From: JBEINZ01 sp040377825
Lineage (GTDB): Bacteria; Pseudomonadota; Alphaproteobacteria; Rhizobiales; Ancalomicrobiaceae
DNA: 12,409 nucleotides
Direction of reading: 5' to 3'
NCBI GenBank assembly: GCA_040377825.1
Contig: JBEINZ010000067.1
Span: 1-12,409, forward strand
Shown: positions 7,166-12,409 of the stretch, piece by piece
Layout of the letters: each line of letters opens with the position of its first letter
Numbering within the stretch: the first letter of the stretch is position 1
Notes under the pieces: model-generated
Told to the model about the DNA's origin: nothing
Seen by the model: the letters and a program-made list of their open reading frames with translations, nothing else
Databases searched by the model: none
Position numbers and translations under genes: made by a program

Positions 7166-8449
7166 GTGTCAGCGCATGTTTCCACAAACCCGATTGGCGC
7201 GCCCGTCAGCGCCCTCGCGCTCGCACGTTCGATCGCGGATGGCCGTTCGAGCGCGGGAGCGGAAATCGAGCGGTCGATCGCCGCGATCGAGGCGCATGAC
7301 GGCCGTCTGGCCGCCTTCGCGACGCTTGGCTTCGATCTGGCGCGCGCGGCAACGTCCGCAATGGGACCGCTCGCCGGCCTCACGCTCGGCGTGAAGGATA
7401 TCTTTGATACTGCTGATATGCCGACAGAAATGGGATCGACTATCTATGCCTTGAACCAACCGCGCGCCGATGCGCCGGTCGTGTCGATGGCCCGGCAGGC
7501 TGGCGCGGCCCTCGTCGGCAAAACGGTCACGACCGAGTTCGCCTTTCTGAACCCGGCCGCGACGCGCAACCCGCGCGCGCCGTCGCACACGCCCGGCGGC
7601 TCCTCCTCGGGTTCCGCGGCAGCGGTCGCGGCCGGGCTCGTACCGCTCGCCTTCGGCACGCAGACCGCCGGATCGACCATTCGGCCCGCGGCCTATTGCG
7701 GGATCGCTGGGTTCAAGCCGTCGTTTCGTCTGCTGCCGACTGTCGGAGTTAAATGCTTCTCATGGTCGCTCGACACGATCGGCCTTTTTGGCGCTGGAGT
7801 CGCGGATGTTGCCTATTTCGCGGCGGCGCTGACCGGCCGCGATCTGAGGGTCGACGGCCGAGATTCGGGCGCGCCCCGCATCGGGTTCGTCCGCACGCAT
7901 CTTTGGCATGAGGCGACCGCCGAAATGCGCCTCGCCGTGGAACACGCGGCCCGCCGCGCCGAGGCCGCCGGTGCCCGCATCATCGACATCGGCCTCCCTG
8001 AAATTCTTGCCGATGCCTTCGCCGCCCATCCGATCATCCAGAATCATCAAGCAGCCCAAGCACTCGCCTGGGAATTCGCCAATCATCGCGAAAGCTTGTC
8101 GCCGATCCTGATCGAAGCGCTCGAACATGGCCGGTCGCTCTCCAACGACGACTACGACCGCGCCCGCCGCACCGCCCGACAAGCGCGCCTCGCGCTGAAG
8201 GAGGTTTTCGCTGATATCGACGCGATCCTGACCGCTTCAGCGACGGGGGCGGCGCCGGAGGGCCTTCAATCAACCGGCAGCGCGATCTTCAACCGATTGT
8301 GGACTCTGATGGGCACGCCGGCGATCAATGTACCCGGCCTTTCCGGCCAGGGCGGCCTCCCGCTCGGCCTACAGATCATCGCCCCCTTTGGCCGCGACCG
8401 GTCATGCCTGGAAGCCGCCGCGTTTCTTGAATCGGCCTTGGCCGAGTGA
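7166..8449 (+). CDS. Amidase-signature family hydrolase
   Basis: A 427-residue enzyme hydrolysing an amide bond by the Ser-cisSer-Lys mechanism. With the chosen start, the Lys is K77 (GVKDIFDT), the cis-Ser is in GGSSSGSAAAVAAG (144-157) and the nucleophile is S170 (QTAGSTIRPAAYCG). The C-terminal MGTPAINVPGL and GLPLGLQIIAPFGRD are also typical. The amide substrate is not predictable; this is not obviously GatA, being shorter and without gatB/gatC beside it. Start is uncertain. GTG at 7166 has AAGAAGG upstream and begins just before the conserved NPIGAPVSALALARSI. GTG at 7154 and ATG at 7082 are in frame, while the frame open back to 6896 lies over the extensin-like gene and looks noncoding. 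It is followed 24 bp later by the dehydrogenase gene, so probably cotranscribed. Confidence 0.88.
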   Translation: MSAHVSTNPIGAPVSALALARSIADGRSSAGAEIERSIAAIEAHDGRLAAFATLGFDLARAATSAMGPLAGLTLGVKDIFDTADMPTEMGSTIYALNQPRADAPVVSMARQAGAALVGKTVTTEFAFLNPAATRNPRAPSHTPGGSSSGSAAAVAAGLVPLAFGTQTAGSTIRPAAYCGIAGFKPSFRLLPTVGVKCFSWSLDTIGLFGAGVADVAYFAAALTGRDLRVDGRDSGAPRIGFVRTHLWHEATAEMRLAVEHAARRAEAAGARIIDIGLPEILADAFAAHPIIQNHQAAQALAWEFANHRESLSPILIEALEHGRSLSNDDYDRARRTARQARLALKEVFADIDAILTASATGAAPEGLQSTGSAIFNRLWTLMGTPAINVPGLSGQGGLPLGLQIIAPFGRDRSCLEAAAFLESALAE

Positions 8450-8473
8450 AATCCGATATTCAAGGAGACTTGC

Positions 8474-9166
8474 ATGACAACGATCTTGATCACTGGCGCC
8501 AATCGCGGCATCGGCCTCGCCCTTGTTAAAGTCCTCGCCGAGCGCGGCGACACCGTGATCGCGGCCTGCCGTCGGCCCGAAAACGCCGCCGAGTTATCGG
8601 ACCTCGCCAATAAGCCGGGCCATCACGTCGAGATCTTGCGGATGGATGTCGCGGATCCCCAGTCGATCGCGGCGGCGCAGGCGCATTTTGGGGAGCGGCC
8701 GCTCGACGTGCTGGTCAACAACGCCGGCATCATCTCTCCGGATCGACAATCAACGCTCGACATGGATTTCGACGGCTGGACCGAGGCATTTCAGATCAAC
8801 ACTGTGGCGCCGCTACGGATCGCGCAGGCGTTCCTGCCCAACTTGCGCCTGTCGGCCGCCGGCAAGATCCTCAGCATTTCCAGTACGATGGGATCAATGT
8901 CCTACGCAAGATCCGACCGGATTGCCTATCGCTCGACCAAGACGGCGCTCAACAAGGTCATGCAAGGCTTGGCGACGGATCTGCGCCGTGCGGGCATCGC
9001 CGTATCCGTCGCCCATCCGGGCTGGGTGCGGACCGACATGGGCGGAGGCGGCGCCGATATTGCCCCGGCGACCAGCGCCGCGGGTCTCGCAATGGTTATC
9101 GATCGGATGAACCCGAGTGATTCGCCGCGTTTCTACAACTTCGACGGCTCGCAACTGCCCTGGTGA
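8474..9166 (+). CDS. Short-chain dehydrogenase/reductase (SDR, C-factor/sniffer-like)
   Basis: A 230-residue Rossmann-fold NAD(P)-dependent oxidoreductase. The cofactor motif is TGANRGIG (7-14). The NNAG motif is at 82-85, the active-site Asn at 109 (QINT), the Ser at 136/137 (ISISSTMGSM) and the catalytic Tyr/Lys are Y152 and K156 (AYRSTKTALN). The HPGWVRTDMGG segment and ISSTMGSM loop are characteristic of C-factor/sniffer-type carbonyl reductases. AAGGAG at 8462-8467 with a 6-base spacer fixes the ATG. Arg at position 11 in the glycine-rich loop hints at NADPH rather than NADH, which is only inference. The 24-bp gap to the amidase gene suggests one operon. The substrate is unknown. Confidence 0.92.
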   Translation: MTTILITGANRGIGLALVKVLAERGDTVIAACRRPENAAELSDLANKPGHHVEILRMDVADPQSIAAAQAHFGERPLDVLVNNAGIISPDRQSTLDMDFDGWTEAFQINTVAPLRIAQAFLPNLRLSAAGKILSISSTMGSMSYARSDRIAYRSTKTALNKVMQGLATDLRRAGIAVSVAHPGWVRTDMGGGGADIAPATSAAGLAMVIDRMNPSDSPRFYNFDGSQLPW

Positions 9167-9364
9167 GACATTCGGCGCCAAAAATCGTTGCTGCATTGCG
9201 ACATTCTATAAGTACTAACTATTGTTTAAAAATTTGACTTACGGCCGTGCAGATCTCGCCACTGAAAAGTGATGCATGGGCGCCGCAACAAAGTTTTTTC
9301 TTCGCCATCCCTAATTTTCGTCGTAGATTATTCACCATCGGATGACCGACGGCGGAGGCCCATT

Positions 9365-9448
9365 ATGAGCATGACGCGCAGTCTGGAGTTTTGCATGGTG
9401 TGTGCAGCGTTCGCATTTGTAACCGCTGTGCTTTTAGGAGCGCTGTGA
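9365..9448 (+). CDS. 27-residue predicted single-pass membrane microprotein
   Basis: A short frame ATG-AGC-ATG ending in TGA. GGAGG (9354-9358) sits six bases upstream, as good a ribosome-binding site as any in the window. The peptide starts MSMTRSLEF, with one Arg and one Glu, and continues as an unbroken hydrophobic stretch (about residues 9-27, including CMVCAAFAFVTAVLLGAL), enough for one transmembrane helix. The sole positive side chain is N-terminal, so an N-in orientation is the likely topology. It follows an AT-richer intergenic stretch of about 200 bp and is separated from the SDR gene, so it probably has its own promoter, though I could not define one. I recall similar ~30-residue membrane peptides in Hyphomicrobiales but no function. 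Confidence 0.55.
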   Translation: MSMTRSLEFCMVCAAFAFVTAVLLGAL

Positions 9449-9718
9449 GCGGCGTCCGGGTAACGACGAAAACTCTGTCCGCATACCCCAGACATTCAAA
9501 TACGACGAGGCTTGGAAGGTCGGGCGATGTGCCCGGCCTTCGAAAGATACGATCTCGAACATTTCGGTGATCTGTCCGAAACGCGTGAAGCGGATTTTGA
9601 TCGAGCCGGATTGGGTCGGGTCGTTCAGCTTAACAGAGATCCGCGTGATCGTTACGCTGACCTCGTCGTTTTTCCCCAGCGCAAGAGGCCGCGCGCGCCA
9701 AACAGCGCCAGCAATCAC
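9434..9718 (-). CDS. weak hypothetical reading frame downstream of the VOC gene
   Basis: A 94-codon frame from GTG at 9718, six bases past the VOC stop, with only a GAG as possible ribosome-binding site. The middle is plausible protein (VSVTITRISVKLNDP, then SIKIRFTRFGQITEMFEIVSF, beta-like alternation). The C-terminal third is Arg/Ser-rich, crosses a strong hairpin and overlaps the end of the microprotein gene by 15 bases. Third-position GC is lower than in neighbouring genes. I recognise no family. It could be a decayed gene or chance frame. Confidence 0.25.
   Translation of the reverse strand: MIAGAVWRARPLALGKNDEVSVTITRISVKLNDPTQSGSIKIRFTRFGQITEMFEIVSFEGRAHRPTFQASSYLNVWGMRTEFSSLPGRRSQRS
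9515..9541. terminator. strong GC-rich hairpin between convergent units
   Basis: An 11-bp stem, GAAGGTCGGGC (9515-9525) against GCCCGGCCTTC (9531-9541), with a single T-G wobble and a 5-base loop. It sits between the plus-strand microprotein gene and the minus-strand metF operon, where a bidirectional terminator would be expected. Neither side has a T-run, so it may be a terminator lacking the U-tract or an mRNA-stabilising structure. Confidence 0.45.
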
Positions 9719-9724
9719 GCTTAC

Positions 9725-10093
9725 TCAAAGTTCTCCGGCGATGACCTCGATACGGTTGCCGCTCGGGTCCACCGTGAAGAACCGCTTCACATGCGGCAAG
9801 GCCCGATCCCATTCGACCGATGCACTTGCGCGCGCCAGACTGTCCGCAAGGGCGTCGGAATCCGAGACAATGAGGTCCGGATGTGCCTTGCGTGCAGGTT
9901 GAAAGTTGGCCTCGACGCCAAGATGGTTTCTCGCCGTCCCCGCCTCCAGTCAGAGCCCTCCGCGTGACGCCAACTCTGCGGGCTTCGCAACCTCCAGCAT
10001 ATCCAGCACGCCGACGTAAAAGGCACGATGCGCCGCCTCGCTTCCCACCGGTATCGCGAGTTGGACGTGATCAAGGCTGATCCAAACAATCAT
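9725..10093 (-). pseudogene. VOC/glyoxalase-fold gene interrupted by one in-frame TGA
   Basis: A 123-codon frame from ATG 10093 to TGA 9725-9727, broken only by TGA at codon 48 (9950-9952). Before it: LDHVQLAIPVGSEAAHRAFY, the first VOC beta-alpha unit, with metal-ligand candidate H9. After it, in the same frame: NHLGVE (H57), ARKAHPDLIVSD, FFTVDPSGNRIEV (E116), the second unit with the remaining ligand positions. Family members carry Trp after the RGGx motif, exactly where the TGA lies, so one G-to-A change (TGG to TGA) explains the break. No indel is needed. The ATG overlaps the metF stop (ATGA), so it is coupled to metF. It may be a recent pseudogene, a read-through gene or a sequence error. 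VOC proteins are metal-dependent lyases or dioxygenases; the reaction here is unknown. Confidence 0.82.
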
Positions 10094-11040
10094 GCCGCGG
10101 CCCCAACGGGTGCTCGCTCCGACCGCGCTGGCCGAAGGCCTAGTAGGTGACAAATCGCGTAAACGAGTTCGGCGCGGTTCATGGTGTAGAAATGAAAGTC
10201 GCGATAGCCGCGCCGGACGAGATCCAGCACTTGCTCGGCCGCCACGGCCGCCGCAACGAGATGGCGCGTCTCTTCATCGTATTCAAGTCCCGCAAATCGT
10301 TCCGCCAGCCACGCCGGTACGCTCGCCCCAGCCCGGCGCGCGAAGCCGGCGGTGCGCTCGAAATCGAGCACGGGCACGATGCCCGGCACAATTGGGACAT
10401 CGATCCCCGCCGCGCGAACCCGATCGACATACCGCTCAAAAACATCGTTTTCGAAAAAGAATTGCGTGATAACCCGCGACGCTCCCGCCTCGACCTTTCG
10501 CTTCAAGATCGCGATGTCGGCGGGAAGATCCGGGCTCTCGGGGTGCTTTTCAGGATAGCCCGACACGGAAATCTCAAAGCCGCCGATCGCTCGGATGCCC
10601 CGGATCAGGTCCGGCGTGGAACCGTAGCCGTCAGCATGCGGCTGATAGCGCGCGCCGACACCGGCGGCCGGATCACCGCGCAACGCCACGATGTGACGGA
10701 CGCCGGCGGCCTGATAGCCCCGCACCACGTCGTCGACGGCATCGCGCGAAGCATCCACGCAGGTTAAATGCGCGGCCGGTGCGAGCGTGGTTTCATTGAC
10801 GAGCCGGGCCACCGTCGCATGCGTCCGCTCTCGCGTCGAACCGCCCGCTCCGTAGGTTACGGATACGAAGGTCGGATCGAGCGGCGCCAGCCTTTCGATC
10901 GCGGCCCACAAAGCTTGCTCGCCCTTGTCCGATTTCGGCGGAAAGAACTCGAAGGAGACGCCGATGCGGGATGGGTCACGGCGGGGCAGATCGTGGCCGG
11001 AGAGATCGTGGCGGGTCGTGAGCGGTCGGCTTTGGGTCAT
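10090..11040 (-). CDS. metF: 5,10-methylenetetrahydrofolate reductase
   Basis: A 316-residue FAD enzyme that reduces 5,10-methylene-THF to 5-methyl-THF, the methyl donor for methionine synthesis. The (beta/alpha)8 barrel shows the catalytic Glu in SFEFFPPK (E31), VTYGAGGSTR (61-70), the FAD/folate region ALRGDP with D123, TQFFF (Q193) and the terminal HFYTMNRAELVYAICHLLGL. It is slightly longer than E. coli MetF (296) because of an ~25-residue polar N-terminus. An in-frame GTG-type extension to 11103 exists, but the ATG at 11040 has GAGAGG seven bases upstream, inside the preceding gene. That ATG overlaps the stop of the ArsR-methyltransferase gene (ATGA), and the metF stop overlaps the VOC start the same way. 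This implies translational coupling through a three-gene operon. Confidence 0.96.
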   Translation of the reverse strand: MTQSRPLTTRHDLSGHDLPRRDPSRIGVSFEFFPPKSDKGEQALWAAIERLAPLDPTFVSVTYGAGGSTRERTHATVARLVNETTLAPAAHLTCVDASRDAVDDVVRGYQAAGVRHIVALRGDPAAGVGARYQPHADGYGSTPDLIRGIRAIGGFEISVSGYPEKHPESPDLPADIAILKRKVEAGASRVITQFFFENDVFERYVDRVRAAGIDVPIVPGIVPVLDFERTAGFARRAGASVPAWLAERFAGLEYDEETRHLVAAAVAAEQVLDLVRRGYRDFHFYTMNRAELVYAICHLLGLRPARSERAPVGAAA

Positions 11041-12068
11041 GCGGCGGCCTCTCTGCTGGACTGCGATCGGGCTAAGTTGATCCGCGGGTCGCGCGCGACC
11101 CAAAGGGTTACGGTCAGCTTGTCGGCGCCAGGGGCCGCCAGATCGCGGATCGACACGATCTCAAGGCCCGCCTGCTCCAGGAACCTCGCGATCTCGCCAT
11201 GGCTAAATCCGAGACGGCGATGGGCGTGTTCCTCGCGCAGAAACTCGTGCACATGTGGCGCGAAATCGACGACCAACATTCGCCCGCCCGGCCGCAGCAC
11301 GCGCGCCGCCTCGCGCACCGCGCGGGCCGGATCGTCCAAATAGTGCAGCACTTGATGGACCGTCACGACGTCATGGGAGTCGCGCGGCAGGTTTAGGGCA
11401 TAGACATCCCCCTGACGCACCTGCACGCCACGGATGCCCGCCTTGTCGAGATGCGTGCGCGCGACCGCAAGCATGTCGTGCGAAAGGTCGATGCCAAGCG
11501 CGCGCGCATAGCGTCCATCAAGAAGTTCGATGAGCCGCCCCGTGCCCGTCCCCACGTCCAAAAACGCGTCGAACGGCGTCGAGCCGACAGCCTCCAAGAT
11601 CGCTGCCTCCACCGCCGCCTCTTCGACATGGAGCGAGCGCAACCCATCCCAGGCTTTCGCGTTGCGCGCGAAGTAAGACGCGGCCCTCTCCGCATGCGCT
11701 TGCTTCACCTGGTCGTGCCGCTCGCGGTCTCTACCGAGTTGTATGTCGCGCGGCTCGATCAGCGAGCGGAAGACGGCCGATAGCGTGACCGCGGAAACCG
11801 TCTCCGCCAGCCGGTAATAGACCCAGGCGCCTTCAGGAAATCGGTCGATAAGCCCCGCCTCGGTCAAAAGCTTCAAGTGCCTGGAAATCCGCGGCTGGCT
11901 CTGTCCAAGGATCTCCGTCAGATCCTTCACGGTCAGATCTCCGCGCTCCAGCAGCATGAGCACCCGCAGCCGCGTCGGCTCCGCCGCCGCCCGTAGCACC
12001 TCCACCAGTTGATTGCTGGTCAGGCGCTCGGACGGATCAGGCGCGGCAACGGGCGACAAATAGCTCAT
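11037..12068 (-). CDS. ArsR-family HTH fused to SAM-dependent methyltransferase domain (SahR-like methionine-cycle regulator candidate)
   Basis: A 343-residue fusion. Residues ~18-100 form a winged helix (EPTRLRVLMLLERGDLTVKDL, recognition region QSQPRISRHLKLL, wing GAWVYYRL). The metal-sensing CxC motif of ArsR/SmtB proteins is absent (DLTVKDL in its place), so arsenic or zinc sensing is unlikely. Residues ~140-325 form a class I methyltransferase fold, with SAM motif LDVGTGTGR (170-178), GIDLS (192-196) and ARVLRPGGRMLVVDF. ArsR-type regulators of the SahR group control SAM-cycle genes and respond to S-adenosylhomocysteine. The fused SAM/SAH-binding domain and coupled metF make the same role likely here, but that is inference. 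The gene is preceded by a perfect palindrome and lacks a Shine-Dalgarno. Confidence 0.92.
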   Translation of the reverse strand: MSYLSPVAAPDPSERLTSNQLVEVLRAAAEPTRLRVLMLLERGDLTVKDLTEILGQSQPRISRHLKLLTEAGLIDRFPEGAWVYYRLAETVSAVTLSAVFRSLIEPRDIQLGRDRERHDQVKQAHAERAASYFARNAKAWDGLRSLHVEEAAVEAAILEAVGSTPFDAFLDVGTGTGRLIELLDGRYARALGIDLSHDMLAVARTHLDKAGIRGVQVRQGDVYALNLPRDSHDVVTVHQVLHYLDDPARAVREAARVLRPGGRMLVVDFAPHVHEFLREEHAHRRLGFSHGEIARFLEQAGLEIVSIRDLAAPGADKLTVTLWVARDPRINLARSQSSREAAA

Positions 12069-12074
12069 GAGAAG

Positions 12075-12103
12075 GATATAAAGATATCTTTATGGCCGAT
12101 CAA
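12075..12103 (-). promoter_or_regulatory. putative sigma-70-type promoter of the regulator-metF operon
   Basis: Minus strand: TTGATC (12098-12103), 17 bases, then TATATC (12075-12080). Each hexamer matches four of six consensus bases. The predicted transcription start, seven bases past the -10, falls on the A of the start codon at 12068, implying a leaderless mRNA. Confidence 0.45.
12078..12093. promoter_or_regulatory. perfect 16-bp palindrome, candidate operator for the ArsR-type regulator
   Basis: ATAAAGATATCTTTAT is its own reverse complement and stands nine bases before the ATG at 12068. Size, symmetry and AT-rich core fit an ArsR-family dimer site. It overlaps the spacer and -10 region of the best promoter match, so a bound regulator would block its own operon. 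No second copy was found elsewhere in the window. Confidence 0.7.
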
Positions 12104-12128
12104 GCAAGAAAACGAACTGGCTCGTGGG

Positions 12129-12319
12129 CGCCATGAGGATTTGTTTGCACCACAACCCCAAATCTACGGCCTCCTCCCCTTGAGGATTGGTCTGCGAAAA
12201 GGGGATTCCGGCGCTCTCGACGCCATGAGACAATCGATTTTACAACCCTAAATCTTTCACCCCTATCTCCCTCTCCCCCTGAGGATTCCCCTGCGAAATC
12301 CCGCTCGCGAAGCGGGGAT
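12129..12319. repeat. two imperfect ~95-bp tandem repeat units
   Basis: Shared blocks occur in the same order in two adjacent copies: CGCCATGAG at 12129 and 12221; ACAACCCYAAATCT at 12152 and 12242; TGAGGATT at 12181 and 12280; CTGCGAAA at 12192 and 12291. Offsets are 90-99 bases, so the units have small indels. C-rich tracts and short inverted repeats inside each unit suggest a dispersed, REP-like intergenic element. I see no gene in the 12094-12340 interval. Confidence 0.6.
12298..12319 (-). terminator. hairpin in the second repeat unit, possible terminator
   Basis: ATCCCGCT (12298-12305) and AGCGGGGAT (12311-12319) pair around a 5-base loop with one bulged G. On the minus strand it lies 21 bases past a stop codon at 12341 and is followed by TTTCG. 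It could terminate a gene entering from the right, or simply be part of the repeat. Confidence 0.35.
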
Positions 12320-12340
12320 GAATCTGATTCAATCCTTTCA

Positions 12341-12409
12341 TCATCCGGCGGCTTGGGGTTGGGTCATGGCGAAGGGGCAGATTGGGTTTGTCGAGACGAT
12401 GGTGGATCC
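12341..12409 (-). CDS. possible 3' end of a minus-strand gene (partial)
   Basis: The last 22 codons before TGA at 12341 read STIVSTNPICPFAMTQPQAAG after an initial Gly. Third-position GC is coding-like and a terminator-like hairpin follows the stop. The opposite strand has a competing short frame from ATG 12318 (MNLIQSFHHP...) with no spaced Shine-Dalgarno. Too little is present to name a family or to exclude chance. Confidence 0.27.
   Translation of the reverse strand, partial: GSTIVSTNPICPFAMTQPQAAG

Noticed and set aside
9234..9262. TTGACT as a -35 box for the microprotein gene
   Set aside because: No acceptable -10 hexamer lies 16-18 bases downstream (GC-rich CTCGCCAC region).
9950..9952. 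Selenocysteine at the in-frame TGA
   Set aside because: The family position is Trp, not Cys, and I see no convincing SECIS-like hairpin directly after the codon. A TGG to TGA change is simpler.
9512..9967. Plus-strand frame (151 codons) across the VOC gene
   Set aside because: It is antisense to VOC codons with clear homology, and its own translation shows no family features.
12069..12409. SAM riboswitch upstream of the regulator-metF operon
   Set aside because: The palindrome and promoter match lie within 35 bases of the ATG, leaving no room for a leader RNA, and no SAM-II type core was recognised further out.
12404..12409. GGATCC at the exact right end of the window
   Set aside because: It could mark a restriction-fragment boundary, but a single 6-base match at an arbitrary window edge carries no biological information.

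Overview
The window is GC-rich, densely coding DNA. The protein families suggest a Hyphomicrobiales-type alphaproteobacterium: an ArsR/methyltransferase fusion next to metF, an extensin-like M15 lipoprotein, a DjlA/TerB-like N-terminus, a phosphonate-monoester-hydrolase-type sulfatase and an ornithine-decarboxylase-type enzyme. I cannot name a genus from sequence alone. I see no tRNA, rRNA, CRISPR array, integrase or insertion sequence. Apart from the right edge and the 9.2-9.7 kb interval it reads as ordinary chromosome.

Layout. Positions 1-149 hold the 5' end of a minus-strand DjlA/TerB-like gene, divergent from a plus-strand EamA/DMT-family permease (302-1189). The permease stop abuts the stop of a minus-strand YajO-like aldo/keto reductase (1190-2173) with no base between them. 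Upstream of the reductase, all on the minus strand and read from right to left, come an ornithine/lysine-type decarboxylase (4836-6104), a PlsC-like acyltransferase (3848-4726) and an alkaline-phosphatase-superfamily sulfatase/phosphonate monoester hydrolase (2285-3790). A minus-strand lipoprotein of the extensin-like M15 family (6234-7001) is divergent from a plus-strand pair, an amidase-signature hydrolase and a short-chain dehydrogenase (7166-9166).

The 9167-9724 interval is AT-richer at its start. It holds a 27-residue predicted membrane microprotein with a perfect Shine-Dalgarno sequence (9365-9448), a strong GC-rich hairpin (9515-9541) and one weak minus-strand reading frame. To its right is a tightly coupled minus-strand methionine-cycle operon: an ArsR-type HTH fused to a SAM-dependent methyltransferase (11037-12068), metF (10090-11040) and a small VOC/glyoxalase-fold gene (9725-10093). 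Each junction is an ATGA stop/start overlap. The VOC frame carries one in-frame TGA exactly where its family has a Trp, with intact homology on both sides.

The operon's first gene has a perfect 16-bp palindrome nine bases before its ATG. The best -10 hexamer ends seven bases before the ATG and there is no Shine-Dalgarno, so an autoregulated, possibly leaderless mRNA is the simplest reading. The right edge (12094-12409) is a non-coding stretch with two imperfect ~95-bp tandem repeats and a hairpin, then perhaps the 3' end of another minus-strand gene.

The points I would check first are the in-frame TGA in the VOC gene, the operator/leaderless start of the ArsR-methyltransferase gene and the membrane microprotein.
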